18,189 bases of DNA, from assembly GCA_002385265.1 (NCBI GenBank), contig DGDD01000211.1, positions 1 through 18,189 of the forward strand. The letters are read 5' to 3'. Within the stretch, counting starts at the first letter, position 1. Every line of letters begins with the position of its first letter. The stretch comes from Chitinophagaceae bacterium UBA3961 (lineage in GTDB: Bacteria; Bacteroidota; Bacteroidia; Chitinophagales; Chitinophagaceae). Position numbers and translations under genes: made by a program. Positions 6,631 through 14,843 of the stretch are shown piece after piece. The notes under the pieces were generated by a model. It had not been told where the DNA came from and did no database searches. It was given only the letters and a program-made list of their open reading frames with translations.

Positions 6631-7310
6631 AACTGAGTTTTTTAGGGCATTCTTGCTTTGTAGTGACCATTAACAACAAAAAAATCTTATTCGATCCCTT
6701 TATTACCTACAACGAGTTGGCAAAAGGAATTGTGAGTGCCGATACTGTTGAGGCCGATTACATTCTGGTATCCCATGGACATGCCGATCATATTGCTGAT
6801 ATGGTTGCCATTGCGCAAAGAACCGGAGCCAAAGTAGTGAGTAACTGGGAAATTGTAGAATGGGCTCAAAAACAGGGGTTAACCAATGTACACCCAATGA
6901 ATACGGGTGGTGCTTGGGATTTTGGTGATTTTAAAGTGAAATGTGTTTCAGCCATCCATTCTTCCGGCTTACCTGACGGATCGTATGGAGGAAACCCGAT
7001 GGGCTTTATCGTTACCAGCCAAGAAGGAAATTTTTATTACAGTGGCGACACCGCCTTAACCCTTGATATGCAATTGGTTCCACGTTGGGCGTCGCTCAAT
7101 TTTGCAGTGTTTCCAATTGGCGACAATTTCACCATGAATGTAGAAGATGCCGCTGCTGCAGCTGAATTTGTGAAAGTAAAACAGGTGGTTGGGGTACATT
7201 ACGACACGTTCGGATACATTAAAATCGATGCAGAAAAGGCAAAAGCCGATTTTGCCGCTTCAGGGGCCACTTTACATTTAGTTCCCATTGGTGGCACAAT
7301 TGAACTATAA
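6627..7310 (+). CDS. UPF0173 metal-dependent hydrolase (metallo-beta-lactamase fold)
   Basis: This 227-residue protein of the metallo-beta-lactamase superfamily belongs to the UPF0173/YtkL type and is soluble and probably cytoplasmic. It begins KLSFLGHSCF, the typical first strand of this family. It carries the metal-binding signature HxHxDH as His50, His52, Asp54 and His55, followed by SAIHSSG (His at about 112), YYSGDTA (Asp ligand) and GVHYDTF near the end (a further His ligand). The physiological substrate is unknown. Its stop lies 45 bases before parA. It is the first gene of the plus-strand series and could share a transcript with parA, since no terminator separates them. Confidence 0.92.
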   Translation: MKLSFLGHSCFVVTINNKKILFDPFITYNELAKGIVSADTVEADYILVSHGHADHIADMVAIAQRTGAKVVSNWEIVEWAQKQGLTNVHPMNTGGAWDFGDFKVKCVSAIHSSGLPDGSYGGNPMGFIVTSQEGNFYYSGDTALTLDMQLVPRWASLNFAVFPIGDNFTMNVEDAAAAAEFVKVKQVVGVHYDTFGYIKIDAEKAKADFAASGATLHLVPIGGTIEL

Positions 7311-7355
7311 TAGGTATATTACCAAAAAAACTCCGCTTCGGGCGGACAACAACAT

Positions 7356-8156
7356 ATGGCAAGAGTAATTGGAGTAGCAAATCAGAAAGGCGGGGTAGGA
7401 AAAACAACATCCGCAATCAACCTAGCTGCCAGCTTGGCGGTATTGGAATTCAGAACCTTGTTGGTAGATGCCGATCCACAGGCCAATAGCACCACCGGTG
7501 TGGGCTTCGATTTGCATAATATTCAACAGAGTTTGTACGATTGCATGGTGAACGATGTAGCAGCACGCGACGTGGTGCTGAAAACAGAGATCCCTAATCT
7601 GGATGTTATTCCTTCGCACATCGATCTAGTAGGTGCAGAAATTGAAATGATCAATCATCCCAATCGAGAATCGGTGTTGAAAAACATCCTCGCTCCTATT
7701 GCTGATGAATACCAGTTCATCATCATCGATTGCTCTCCTTCACTCGGTTTAATTACAGTGAATGCATTGGTTGCCGCCGATTCTGTAATTGTGCCGGTAC
7801 AAACAGAATTCTTCGCCTTGGAAGGTCTAGGTAAATTGCTGAACACCATCAAAATCGTTCAAAGTCGATTGAATCCTGAATTGGAAATCGAAGGTATTTT
7901 GATGACCATGTACGATGGCCGCCTTCGTTTATGCAATCAGGTGGTGAGTGAAGTGAGAAAGCATTTCGATGAAATGGTGTTCAGTACTATTATACATCGT
8001 AATACACGTATCAGTGAGGCGCCTTCAGTGGGTAAACCGGTAATTCTCTACGATGCACAAAGCAAGGGTTCAATGAACTACCTGAATTTGGCGAAAGAGA
8101 TTTTGCAGAAAAATGATATGACTAAAATAAAACAAGAAGACCGAATTCTTGAATAA
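7356..8156 (+). CDS. parA: ParA/Soj chromosome-partitioning ATPase
   Basis: This is a deviant Walker ATPase that binds DNA in the ATP state and works with ParB to segregate the chromosome. The 266-residue protein has the signature motif KGGVGKTT at 11-18 (signature Lys11, P-loop Lys16). Walker A' is LLVDADPQ with Asp38 and Asp40, and Walker B is IIIDCSPS with Asp125. The later segment VPVQTEFFALEGL is typical of chromosomal Soj. It has no N-terminal HTH extension, as expected for the short ParA type. It is followed by parB after 57 bases. The C-terminal end is charged and variable, as in relatives. Confidence 0.97.
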   Translation: MARVIGVANQKGGVGKTTSAINLAASLAVLEFRTLLVDADPQANSTTGVGFDLHNIQQSLYDCMVNDVAARDVVLKTEIPNLDVIPSHIDLVGAEIEMINHPNRESVLKNILAPIADEYQFIIIDCSPSLGLITVNALVAADSVIVPVQTEFFALEGLGKLLNTIKIVQSRLNPELEIEGILMTMYDGRLRLCNQVVSEVRKHFDEMVFSTIIHRNTRISEAPSVGKPVILYDAQSKGSMNYLNLAKEILQKNDMTKIKQEDRILE

Positions 8157-8213
8157 CATAGATCTGTAGCCGATTCTGGTATTTTTTTTGTACAGCGCAA
8201 CAATCAACGAGAC

Positions 8214-9131
8214 ATGTCAACACCAAAACAGAATAAAGACTTACTAGGGAAAGGGATTCGCTCTCTTTTACAGAGCATCGATTCCGATCTTAAAACCAAT
8301 ACCGGAAATTTAAAAAATACGGTTGTAGAAGCAGTTACCACCATGCAACGCATTCCGGTAACTTCTATCGAAACCAATCCAAAACAACCTCGTCGCGATT
8401 TTGATGAACAAGCGCTCCAAGAACTAGCCGCCTCTATCAAATTACACGACCTTGTTCAGCCAATCACCGTTTCTCAATTACCAAATGGTAAATTCCGTTT
8501 AATATCGGGTGAACGTCGTTGGCGCGCCTCCAAAATTGCCGGCCTCGTTGATGTACCCGCTTATATCCGTCAGGCAAACGACCAACAACTCCTCGAACTG
8601 GCTTTGTTGGAAAACTTGCAACGTGAAGACCTCAACGCAATGGAAGTTGCCCTGAGTTACAAACGCATGATGGATGAATTAAACTATACCCAAGAGCAAG
8701 TGGCAGAGCGTATGGGAAAAGAAAGAAGTACCGTTGCCAACTATATTCGGTTGCTTCGACTTCCACCAGACATTCAAGTGGCCGTTCGCAAAGGAGATAT
8801 CAGTATGGGTCATGCACGTGCTTTGATCAATGTAGATACCATCGACAAACAGCTCTATATCTTCCATGAAACAGTAGAACGCAAATTATCGGTTCGTCAA
8901 ACTGAAGAATTGGTGCGCAAACTGTACAAAGTGGTAAACCCTGTTAAAAATACGGTAAAACCCACACTGCCGCCCGCTTACAAGAAAATAGAAGATAATT
9001 TAGCGTCACATTTTAGTACCAAAGTGAAACTGCAGCACAACAAAAAAGGCTATGGCAGTATCACCATTGAATACTTCTCACTCGATGACTTAAACAGGTT
9101 CCTCGACCGTGTTGGAGTATCGGGTAGTTAA
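8214..9131 (+). CDS. parB: ParB/Spo0J chromosome-partitioning protein (CTPase)
   Basis: This is the centromere-binding partner of ParA. It loads at parS sites and slides as a CTP-dependent clamp. The 305 residues include an N-terminal ParA-stimulating tail (LGKGIRSLL), the ParB/Srx nuclease-like CTP-binding domain with QPRRDFDE and GERRWRAS (99-106), the LENLQREDLNAMEVA segment, a helix-turn-helix at about 158-180 (TQEQVAERMGKERSTVANY), the GHARAL motif, and a C-terminal dimerisation domain (about 260-303). Its stop is 6 bases before the DUF5683 gene. I found no canonical parS site in the window. Confidence 0.97.
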   Translation: MSTPKQNKDLLGKGIRSLLQSIDSDLKTNTGNLKNTVVEAVTTMQRIPVTSIETNPKQPRRDFDEQALQELAASIKLHDLVQPITVSQLPNGKFRLISGERRWRASKIAGLVDVPAYIRQANDQQLLELALLENLQREDLNAMEVALSYKRMMDELNYTQEQVAERMGKERSTVANYIRLLRLPPDIQVAVRKGDISMGHARALINVDTIDKQLYIFHETVERKLSVRQTEELVRKLYKVVNPVKNTVKPTLPPAYKKIEDNLASHFSTKVKLQHNKKGYGSITIEYFSLDDLNRFLDRVGVSGS

Positions 9132-9137
9132 TCCATT

Positions 9138-9776
9138 ATGAAGCGGATTCTTTTTATTTTATTGATCATTCTACCTGGCATGTTATGGGCTCAAAATGAA
9201 CCCGTAAAAGACAGTCTTGTGGCAGTTCGAGCTACAACTAGCATGCTTGATACCAATAGAATCAAAAAGCACAGCCCAAGAATGGCCACCATTCGTTCCG
9301 CCATTATTCCCGGATGGGGCCAAGCTTACAACAAAAAATACTGGAAAATTCCTATTGTGTACGCTGCCATTGGCGTACCTGCCTACTTGTTCTTCGATAA
9401 CAGAAAATGGTATCAAAGAACCCGAGATGCAGCAAAAATGTTGGCCAGTGACCCCATCGATACCCTCAACTACCGCCAAAGAGTTGACCCTAAACTGTGG
9501 CCATTCTTCACGATGAACGGTGGCGCCAACTCTTTGTTAAACTACCGCAATGAGTATCGAAAAAATATGGATTATTCGGTTCTCTTCGTCTTATTAATGT
9601 GGGGACTTAATGTGGTAGATGCTACCGTAGACGGTCATTTAAAAGGATTTGATATCTCCGATGACCTCTCCATGAAATTAAAACCAACAATTTTACAAAA
9701 CAGTTCTTCTCTGGGACTGAGTGTGGTATTTACTTTCGGCAAGAATCCCTCAAAAACCATAACTTCACTGCGTTAA
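9138..9776 (+). CDS. DUF5683 domain membrane protein
   Basis: This 212-residue protein has an N-terminal signal peptide (MKRILFILLIILPGMLWAQ). The DUF5683 core is recognisable from SAIIPGWGQAYNKKYWKIP (about 54-72), a hydrophobic segment after it (VYAAIGVPAYLFF), and a second one near YSVLFVLLMWGLNVVDATVDGHL (about 149-171). The C-terminal strand-like end may be periplasmic. The molecular function of DUF5683 is not known. Its conserved place next to parAB in Bacteroidota suggests a link with envelope or cell-division tasks, but that is inference. It starts 6 bases after the parB stop, so it is surely in the same operon. Confidence 0.85.
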   Translation: MKRILFILLIILPGMLWAQNEPVKDSLVAVRATTSMLDTNRIKKHSPRMATIRSAIIPGWGQAYNKKYWKIPIVYAAIGVPAYLFFDNRKWYQRTRDAAKMLASDPIDTLNYRQRVDPKLWPFFTMNGGANSLLNYRNEYRKNMDYSVLFVLLMWGLNVVDATVDGHLKGFDISDDLSMKLKPTILQNSSSLGLSVVFTFGKNPSKTITSLR

Positions 9777-9819
9777 AAGGGCAAGCCCTGTTTCTATTAT
9801 TTTTTATTGATTTAAGTAC

Positions 9820-10536
9820 ATGAAAATTGCTTTAATTGGATATGGCAAAATGGGTAAAGCCATTGAAGCCATCGCTCTAGAGAGAGGACATGAAATTGTT
9901 TTGAAAATTGATCTGAACAACCAAAACGACCTGAATGCTGAAAACCTAAAATCGGCAGATGTGGCCATTGAGTTTACCGGGCCCGAAAGTGCTTTTGAAA
10001 ATGTGATGAAAACCCTTGAAACAGGAACCTCCTTGGTAGTAGGCTCTACGGGTTGGTTGCAACATCTACCCGAAGCAGAAGCAGCTGCAAAAAAGTACAA
10101 TACATCTCTTTTAGTGGCGAGTAATTTCAGCGTTGGCGTGAATATCTTCTTTGAGTTGAATAAAAAATTGGCAGCACTAATGGCGCCTCATTCAGAATAC
10201 AAAGTGAGTTTGGAAGAAGTGCATCACACTGCCAAAAAAGATGCTCCTAGTGGTACAGCCATCACCCTTGCTGAAGGCGTATTGGCATCTTATCCTTCGA
10301 AAAACAAATGGGTAAATGAAGAAACAAACAATCCCGACGAACTCGGCATTGTAAGCAAACGTATTGACCCAGCCCCGGGCACACATATTATCCGTTACAC
10401 CAGCGAGATAGACGACATTGAAATCACTCATACCGCTCACAATCGAAAAGGATTTGCGGCGGGTGCGGTTTTGGCGGCAGAGTTTATTGCCGGCAAAAAA
10501 GGCATCTTCAATATGAGAGATGTTCTTGGACTATAA
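9820..10536 (+). CDS. dapB: 4-hydroxy-tetrahydrodipicolinate reductase
   Basis: It reduces 4-hydroxy-tetrahydrodipicolinate with NAD(P)H in the diaminopimelate/lysine pathway and supplies cell-wall precursor. The 238-residue protein begins with a Rossmann motif (GYGKMG, Gly7, Gly9, Gly12). It has the SNFSVGVN segment and the catalytic signature HHTAKKDAPSGTA, with His135, His136 and the proton-donating Lys139. The C-terminal HTAHNRKGFAAGA is also typical. It is shorter than the E. coli enzyme, as is usual for Bacteroidota forms. The sensor kinase gene starts 9 bases after its stop, which suggests a shared transcript. Confidence 0.97.
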   Translation: MKIALIGYGKMGKAIEAIALERGHEIVLKIDLNNQNDLNAENLKSADVAIEFTGPESAFENVMKTLETGTSLVVGSTGWLQHLPEAEAAAKKYNTSLLVASNFSVGVNIFFELNKKLAALMAPHSEYKVSLEEVHHTAKKDAPSGTAITLAEGVLASYPSKNKWVNEETNNPDELGIVSKRIDPAPGTHIIRYTSEIDDIEITHTAHNRKGFAAGAVLAAEFIAGKKGIFNMRDVLGL

Positions 10537-10545
10537 TCATTGAAC

Positions 10546-12366
10546 ATGAAATTAAGTTCCTTAACCCTTCTCTTTTGTATTGTATTGATGGGGAGGCTTG
10601 CTGCTCAAACAGACAGCCTCAATTCCATTATCAATAACAATAGGTCATCTACATCTGAAAAGCTTAAAGCCTATGGGGGGTTGGCTGCCTATTATAGTTT
10701 AAAGGACTTTGACAAAACCATCGCCCTTGGAGAAGAAGCGGCTAAACTGGTAAAATCAAAAGAAGACTCGGCGGCCTATGCCGTAGTATTGCATCATGTA
10801 GGCATAGGACATTATTTCAAGGGAAACTACGATAAGGCCGCAGACTATTATTTCAAAGCCCTTCACTTGTTTGAAGAAGGCTCGAATAAAAAAGAGCTGG
10901 GCAATACGCTCAATGATATTGCAAAGCTATACCGCAAAACCCGGGACCTAGATCAATCACTTCGTTACTACGACCGAGCCATGGACGTGTTCAAATCTAT
11001 GAACGATTCGGAAGGAATGCAAATGATCTGGAATGAATCGGGGGTGGTATTTGAATACAAAGAAGACTTTCCTGAAGCCATTCGCAGGTATACTGAATCT
11101 TTGAAAATAGCGGAAGCCCGAAAAGACTTAGTGGGCGTGGGTTATGCTAAAAGCTTTATTGCAGGTGTACAAGTGATTCAAAAAAATTTCAAGCCTGCAG
11201 AAGTCAACTTATTAGAAGCATTGAAAATCCGTGAGAATTTAAAAGACAGTTTTGCAGTGGCATTAACTCAAACCGATCTTGGAGTTTTGTACAATGCCAG
11301 TGGCGACTACCAAAAAGCCATCAAAGCATTTGAGCTCAGTAATAAAACTGCTGCTACCCTTAAGTATGCTGAATTGCAATCGGCCAATTATCGAGAATTG
11401 TCTTCCATTGCCGCGTCAATGGGCGACGATAAATCTGCATTGAAATACTATCAACAATACACTTCGATAAAAGATTCATTGTTCAACCTCGACAAAAACA
11501 AACAAATTGTTGAATTGAACACGAAGTATGAAACAGAAAAGAAAGAACAGCAAATTATGCTGCAAAACTCTCAACTCAGTTTACAGCAAAGTGAAATTGT
11601 AAGAAAGAACATTACGCTGGTTGCGGTTATTGTGTTATCGGTATTGGCATTTTTGTTAGTTTACTCAGGATACAAACGCTATCAATTAAAGCAAGCTACG
11701 TTATTGCAGCAAGAACGGATCGTACAGCAAGAACTGGCTACCAGAGCAGTTTTAGAAGCGGAAGAAAGAGAACGCCAACGTATTGCGAAAGACTTACACG
11801 ACGGGGTAGGTCAAATGATGAGTGCTGCAAAAATGAATTTATCTTCCATTGAACCGGAAATAGCTTTCAGGGGAACGGATCAAAAAAACCGATTCGATAA
11901 GATCATTCAATTGGTAGATGAAAGTTGCAAAGAAGTAAGAACCGTTTCTCATAACATGATGCCCAATGCACTGTTGAAATCGGGATTAGCTTCGGCCATT
12001 CGTGAATTCATTGATAAAATAGACGACCGTATTATTAAAGTAGATCTTTATAGTGAAGGATTGAATGAACGACTGGATATCAATACGGAAACTGTATTGT
12101 ACCGCGTAATTCAAGAGTGTGTCAACAATGTAATTAAACACGCACAAGCGAATCACTTAGACATTTCGTTAATTAAAGACCGTGATGGCATAAGTGCTAC
12201 CATCGAAGACAATGGCAAAGGGTTCGATACTTCAAAAACGGATGTATTCGAAGGAATTGGATTGAAGAACATTCGTACCCGAGTAGAGTTTTTGAAAGGT
12301 GAAGTGGACTTTAATTCGGAGCCTGGGAAAGGTACTTTGGTGGCGATTCATATCCCGGGTAATTAA
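10546..12366 (+). CDS. TPR-containing sensor histidine kinase, NarL type
   Basis: This membrane sensor kinase of the HisKA_3/NarX-DegS type passes phosphate to a LuxR-type response regulator. I start it at the ATG at 10546 (606 residues), because this puts a signal peptide first (MKLSSLTLLFCIVLMGRLAAQ); a TTG six bases earlier is less likely. A periplasmic region of about 300 residues holds a series of tetratricopeptide repeats (roughly 40-310). A coiled segment follows, then one membrane helix (about 356-376) and a second coiled coil. The dimerisation box RIAKDLHDGVGQ carries the phosphorylated His418. The ATP-binding domain has the N-box (Asn527, Asn528), DNGKGFD and GIGLKNIRTR. The signal sensed by the TPR domain is unknown. 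The partner is the regulator 222 bases downstream. Confidence 0.93.
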   Translation: MKLSSLTLLFCIVLMGRLAAQTDSLNSIINNNRSSTSEKLKAYGGLAAYYSLKDFDKTIALGEEAAKLVKSKEDSAAYAVVLHHVGIGHYFKGNYDKAADYYFKALHLFEEGSNKKELGNTLNDIAKLYRKTRDLDQSLRYYDRAMDVFKSMNDSEGMQMIWNESGVVFEYKEDFPEAIRRYTESLKIAEARKDLVGVGYAKSFIAGVQVIQKNFKPAEVNLLEALKIRENLKDSFAVALTQTDLGVLYNASGDYQKAIKAFELSNKTAATLKYAELQSANYRELSSIAASMGDDKSALKYYQQYTSIKDSLFNLDKNKQIVELNTKYETEKKEQQIMLQNSQLSLQQSEIVRKNITLVAVIVLSVLAFLLVYSGYKRYQLKQATLLQQERIVQQELATRAVLEAEERERQRIAKDLHDGVGQMMSAAKMNLSSIEPEIAFRGTDQKNRFDKIIQLVDESCKEVRTVSHNMMPNALLKSGLASAIREFIDKIDDRIIKVDLYSEGLNERLDINTETVLYRVIQECVNNVIKHAQANHLDISLIKDRDGISATIEDNGKGFDTSKTDVFEGIGLKNIRTRVEFLKGEVDFNSEPGKGTLVAIHIPGN

Positions 12367-12375
12367 GAATTAAGA
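12362..12375. repeat. Tandem heptamer ATTAAGA x2 at the kinase stop codon
   Basis: Two exact copies of ATTAAGA (12362-12368 and 12369-12375) overlap the TAA stop codon of the sensor kinase (12364-12366), and a third begins (ATTGGGG). The unit length of seven is the same as in the array at 12535-12569 at the other end of the same gap. Confidence 0.5.
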
Positions 12376-12534
12376 ATTGGGGCAGCTCGAGAATGTGAAT
12401 TTTTAATGATTAGCCCATTTAGCCCCTTTTACAATTCTAGATAATGATAATTCAGATTCATAAAAGAACAACACTTTTTATAGGCATGAAGCACATTTTC
12501 AGTACCCAAGATTTTAAATCACCGCCGAAGGCGA

Positions 12535-12569
12535 ATTATTAATTATTAATCATTAATTATTAATTAATC
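12535..12569. repeat. Tandem heptamer array ATTATTA before the response regulator
   Basis: Five consecutive 7-base units, ATTATTA, ATTATTA, ATCATTA, ATTATTA and ATTAATC, form an AT-only block (bar two C) that ends 19 bases before the regulator start codon. Just upstream is a small CGCC-GAA-GGCG hairpin word. The block may lower DNA stability near the start of the regulator gene. The rest of the gap (12376-12534) shows no gene and no clear promoter. Confidence 0.55.
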
Positions 12570-12588
12570 CTTATCTTTCTTCTACTCC

Positions 12589-13227
12589 ATGAGCACCAAA
12601 CTAAACCTAGCAATTGTAGACGATCATCAAATTGTAATAGATGGTCTATTGTCCCTATTAGAGGGGCATTCCGGTTTGCAGGTATGTTTCACCACCACTT
12701 CCCCGAAAGAACTATTGCAGAAGCTTCCATCGCTCGATATTCAGCTTTTACTCACTGATGTGATGATGCCGGAACTGAACGGGGTTGAACTGGCCAAAAA
12801 AGTAAAACAACTAAGGCCGGAGATCAAAATTATGACCCTATCAATGAACGGAGAGGGCGATCTGGTAAATACGATGATCGAAGAAGCCGACATCTCAGGC
12901 TATGTACTAAAAAATATAGGGAAGAAAGAGTTGCAACTGGCCATTGAAAAGATAGCCTCGGGTGGAATCTATTTCAGCGAAGAGGTGCTCCACGAAATGA
13001 CCAAAGCCAGCACTCGAAAAAAGGAAAACGAGGCCGCTCATTTAACCGATCGAGAAATAGAGATCATTAAACTAATTGAAAAAGAGCTCAGCAATAAAGA
13101 CATTGCGGAGACCCTCTTTATTAGCGAACGAACTGTGGAAACTCACCGCAAGAATATCTTCCGCAAAACCCAAACCAGTGGGGTCATTGGGCTTATTAAA
13201 TATGCCTACGAACACAAGCTTATTTAG
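12589..13227 (+). CDS. NarL/LuxR-family response regulator
   Basis: This 212-residue transcription regulator is a likely partner of the sensor kinase just upstream. The receiver domain (about 5-122) has the acidic pair Asp11/Asp12, the phosphorylated Asp57 in LLLTDVMMPE, the switch Ser85 and the conserved Lys108 in GYVLKN. The LuxR-type helix-turn-helix lies at about 148-205 (LTDREIEIIKLIEKELSNKDIAETLFISERTVETHRKNI). Nothing suggests truncation. The genes controlled are not evident. The sucrose genes begin 115 bases downstream but have a different type of operator, so I do not assume this regulator acts on them. Confidence 0.95.
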   Translation: MSTKLNLAIVDDHQIVIDGLLSLLEGHSGLQVCFTTTSPKELLQKLPSLDIQLLLTDVMMPELNGVELAKKVKQLRPEIKIMTLSMNGEGDLVNTMIEEADISGYVLKNIGKKELQLAIEKIASGGIYFSEEVLHEMTKASTRKKENEAAHLTDREIEIIKLIEKELSNKDIAETLFISERTVETHRKNIFRKTQTSGVIGLIKYAYEHKLI

Positions 13228-13231
13228 GGTA

Positions 13232-13259
13232 TTTTAGCTGCAAACGTTTGCAGCTAAAA
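13232..13259. promoter_or_regulatory. Perfect 28-bp palindrome, probable LacI-family operator
   Basis: The half-site TTTTAGCTGCAAAC is followed immediately by its exact reverse complement, centred between 13245 and 13246. The core GCAAACGTTTGC, with a central CpG, is the type of site bound by LacI/GalR-family regulators such as PurR, CcpA and sugar repressors. It lies 5 bases after the response regulator stop and 84 bases before the transporter start. The plus strand continues with A, not T, so it is not an intrinsic terminator for the regulator gene. No LacI-type regulator is encoded in the window. Confidence 0.7.
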
Positions 13260-13342
13260 AGCAACGAAAAATGAAGAAATCGTGGAATTTCCGCGGTAAA
13301 TTTCCAGTCTAAACGCTGCTTTTACACAAATAACTGATTGCT

Positions 13343-14827
13343 ATGTCTATCCCCAAGCCCAGAATGAGCTTCATGCAAATCATCAATATGAATGTCGGGT
13401 TCTTCGGTATTCAATATTCTTTTGGTTTGCAACAAAGTGCGGTAAACCCTATTTACGACCTTTTGGGCGCACACCCCGACGAAATTCCCCTTCTGAATTT
13501 AGCCGGCCCTATGACGGGTTTGTTAATTCAGCCCATTATTGGTGCTTTATCAGACAAAACCTGGAGTCCAAAATACGGTCGAAGAAAGCCATTCTTCTTT
13601 ATTGGCGCTTTGCTTTGTTCCATTTGCTTGTTTATTTATCCATTCAGCAGCAGTTTGTGGATGGCAGCCGGACTATTGTGGGTATTGGATGCTGCCAATA
13701 ATACCGCTATGGAGCCCTATCGAGCTTTTATCGCCGATAAACTGCCTGAAGACCAATTTGCCACCGGATTTTTATCGCAAAGCTTTTTCACCGGATTGGG
13801 AATTACCCTTGCCAACGTTTCGCTTTTTGTATTTCAATCATACATTCATGGGAATTGGGGATCTCTTCCTTATTGGGTATATGCTTCCTTCTTTTTAGGA
13901 ACAGTTTGCTCAATAACATCTGTTTGGTGGAGTTTAAAAACCACGCCTGAAATTCCTCCCACCGAGGCTGAATTAAAAGAGTTGGAAAAGAAAAACGAAG
14001 GTCTACCCCATCCTGCGTTCCAATTTTTGCTCTCTGTACTTTCTACGCTTGTAGCATACGCTATTATTATTGTACTCCTGATTCCAAATCTTTTTGTGAA
14101 AGGTTTGATTAGAAAATTTTTGCACTTCCTAGAGAGCCACCCTTCAACAAAAGTACTCTTCGCTCAAAATATTGAAATCATCGATGCCATTACAACCATG
14201 CCCAAGGTAATGTGGCAACTGGCCCTTGTTTACCTTTTCCAATGGTATGCTTTGTTCTGCTACTGGCAAAATGCCGCTAAAAGTATCGGGCTTTCGGTTT
14301 GGAATGCGAGCCCCGATTCAAATAAAGAGCTGTTCGAGAAAGCGGTAGGTTGGACGGGCCTTGTTAATGGATGGTACAATATTGTAACCTTCTTAAGCGC
14401 ATTCGGGCTTGTAGGGCTGGCAAAAAAATTTGGTGCGAAATGGGTGCATACGGTATGTCTTGTGTTGGCAGGTGTTGGACTTTTAATTTTCCCAAATATC
14501 CACGACAAATACCTGCTTTTTGCTCCGATGACCGGATTTGGGGTAGCTTGGGCAAGTATGATGGGTATCCCTTATTTAATGGTTGTAAATGAAATCCCTA
14601 AAGAAAGATACGGGGTATACATGGGCGTTATAAACATGATGATTGTGATTCCCATGATATTACAAAACTTGAGCTTTGGATATATTCTGAGAGAATATTT
14701 ACACAACGATCCCAGACAGGCTGTTACTTTCGCAGGAGTGTTTATCTTGCTCGCAGCTGCTTGTACCTTACTTATTAAAAACCAAAAAGCAAGCGCCGAT
14801 GCGAAGGTGAGTATGGGTGGGCATTAA
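13343..14827 (+). CDS. MFS transporter of the SLC45/sucrose-transporter type
   Basis: This 494-residue inner-membrane protein of the major facilitator superfamily has about 12 hydrophobic segments. The loop between segments 2 and 3 has the motif GALSDKTWSPKYGRRKPF (67-84), which matches the G-x-L-S-D-x-x-x-S-x-x-x-G-R-R-x-P-F form of plant sucrose carriers and SLC45 proteins. The segment LVYLFQWYALFCYWQ later in the protein is also typical. It most likely brings sucrose or a related disaccharide in with protons. The central loop after segment 6 is long and charged. It is the first gene of a three-gene unit with a fructokinase and a GH13_4 enzyme, which supports sucrose as substrate. It could instead carry maltose or other alpha-glucosides. 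Confidence 0.85.
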   Translation: MSIPKPRMSFMQIINMNVGFFGIQYSFGLQQSAVNPIYDLLGAHPDEIPLLNLAGPMTGLLIQPIIGALSDKTWSPKYGRRKPFFFIGALLCSICLFIYPFSSSLWMAAGLLWVLDAANNTAMEPYRAFIADKLPEDQFATGFLSQSFFTGLGITLANVSLFVFQSYIHGNWGSLPYWVYASFFLGTVCSITSVWWSLKTTPEIPPTEAELKELEKKNEGLPHPAFQFLLSVLSTLVAYAIIIVLLIPNLFVKGLIRKFLHFLESHPSTKVLFAQNIEIIDAITTMPKVMWQLALVYLFQWYALFCYWQNAAKSIGLSVWNASPDSNKELFEKAVGWTGLVNGWYNIVTFLSAFGLVGLAKKFGAKWVHTVCLVLAGVGLLIFPNIHDKYLLFAPMTGFGVAWASMMGIPYLMVVNEIPKERYGVYMGVINMMIVIPMILQNLSFGYILREYLHNDPRQAVTFAGVFILLAAACTLLIKNQKASADAKVSMGGH

Positions 14828-14843
14828 CAATAAGAAAAGCATT

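Noticed and set aside
7332..7346. Hairpin CCGC-TTCGG-GCGG before parA as a terminator
   Set aside because: The stem is only four base pairs and is followed by ACAACAACA without a T-tract.
8815..8820. CACGTG core as a possible parS site inside parB
   Set aside because: The flanks (GTCATG on one side and CTTTGA on the other) do not fit the parS consensus TGTTTCACGTGAAACA, and the core is explained by the conserved GHARAL codons.
9780..9812. AGGG-CAAG-CCCT followed by T-rich sequence as a terminator between the DUF5683 gene and dapB
   Set aside because: The stem is four base pairs and the T-rich part begins several bases later and is interrupted. It is too weak to call.
10540..10545. TTG start for the sensor kinase
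   Set aside because: The ATG two codons later gives a standard signal peptide start and is the more usual codon.
13232..13259. The long palindrome as a terminator of the response regulator gene
   Set aside because: On the plus strand it is followed by A residues, not T. A T-run occurs only on the minus strand, where no gene ends.
13297..13304. TAAATTTC as the -7 element for the sugar transporter gene
   Set aside because: One base differs from the consensus and no TTG lies at a suitable distance upstream. A promoter must exist near here, but this sequence does not fix it.
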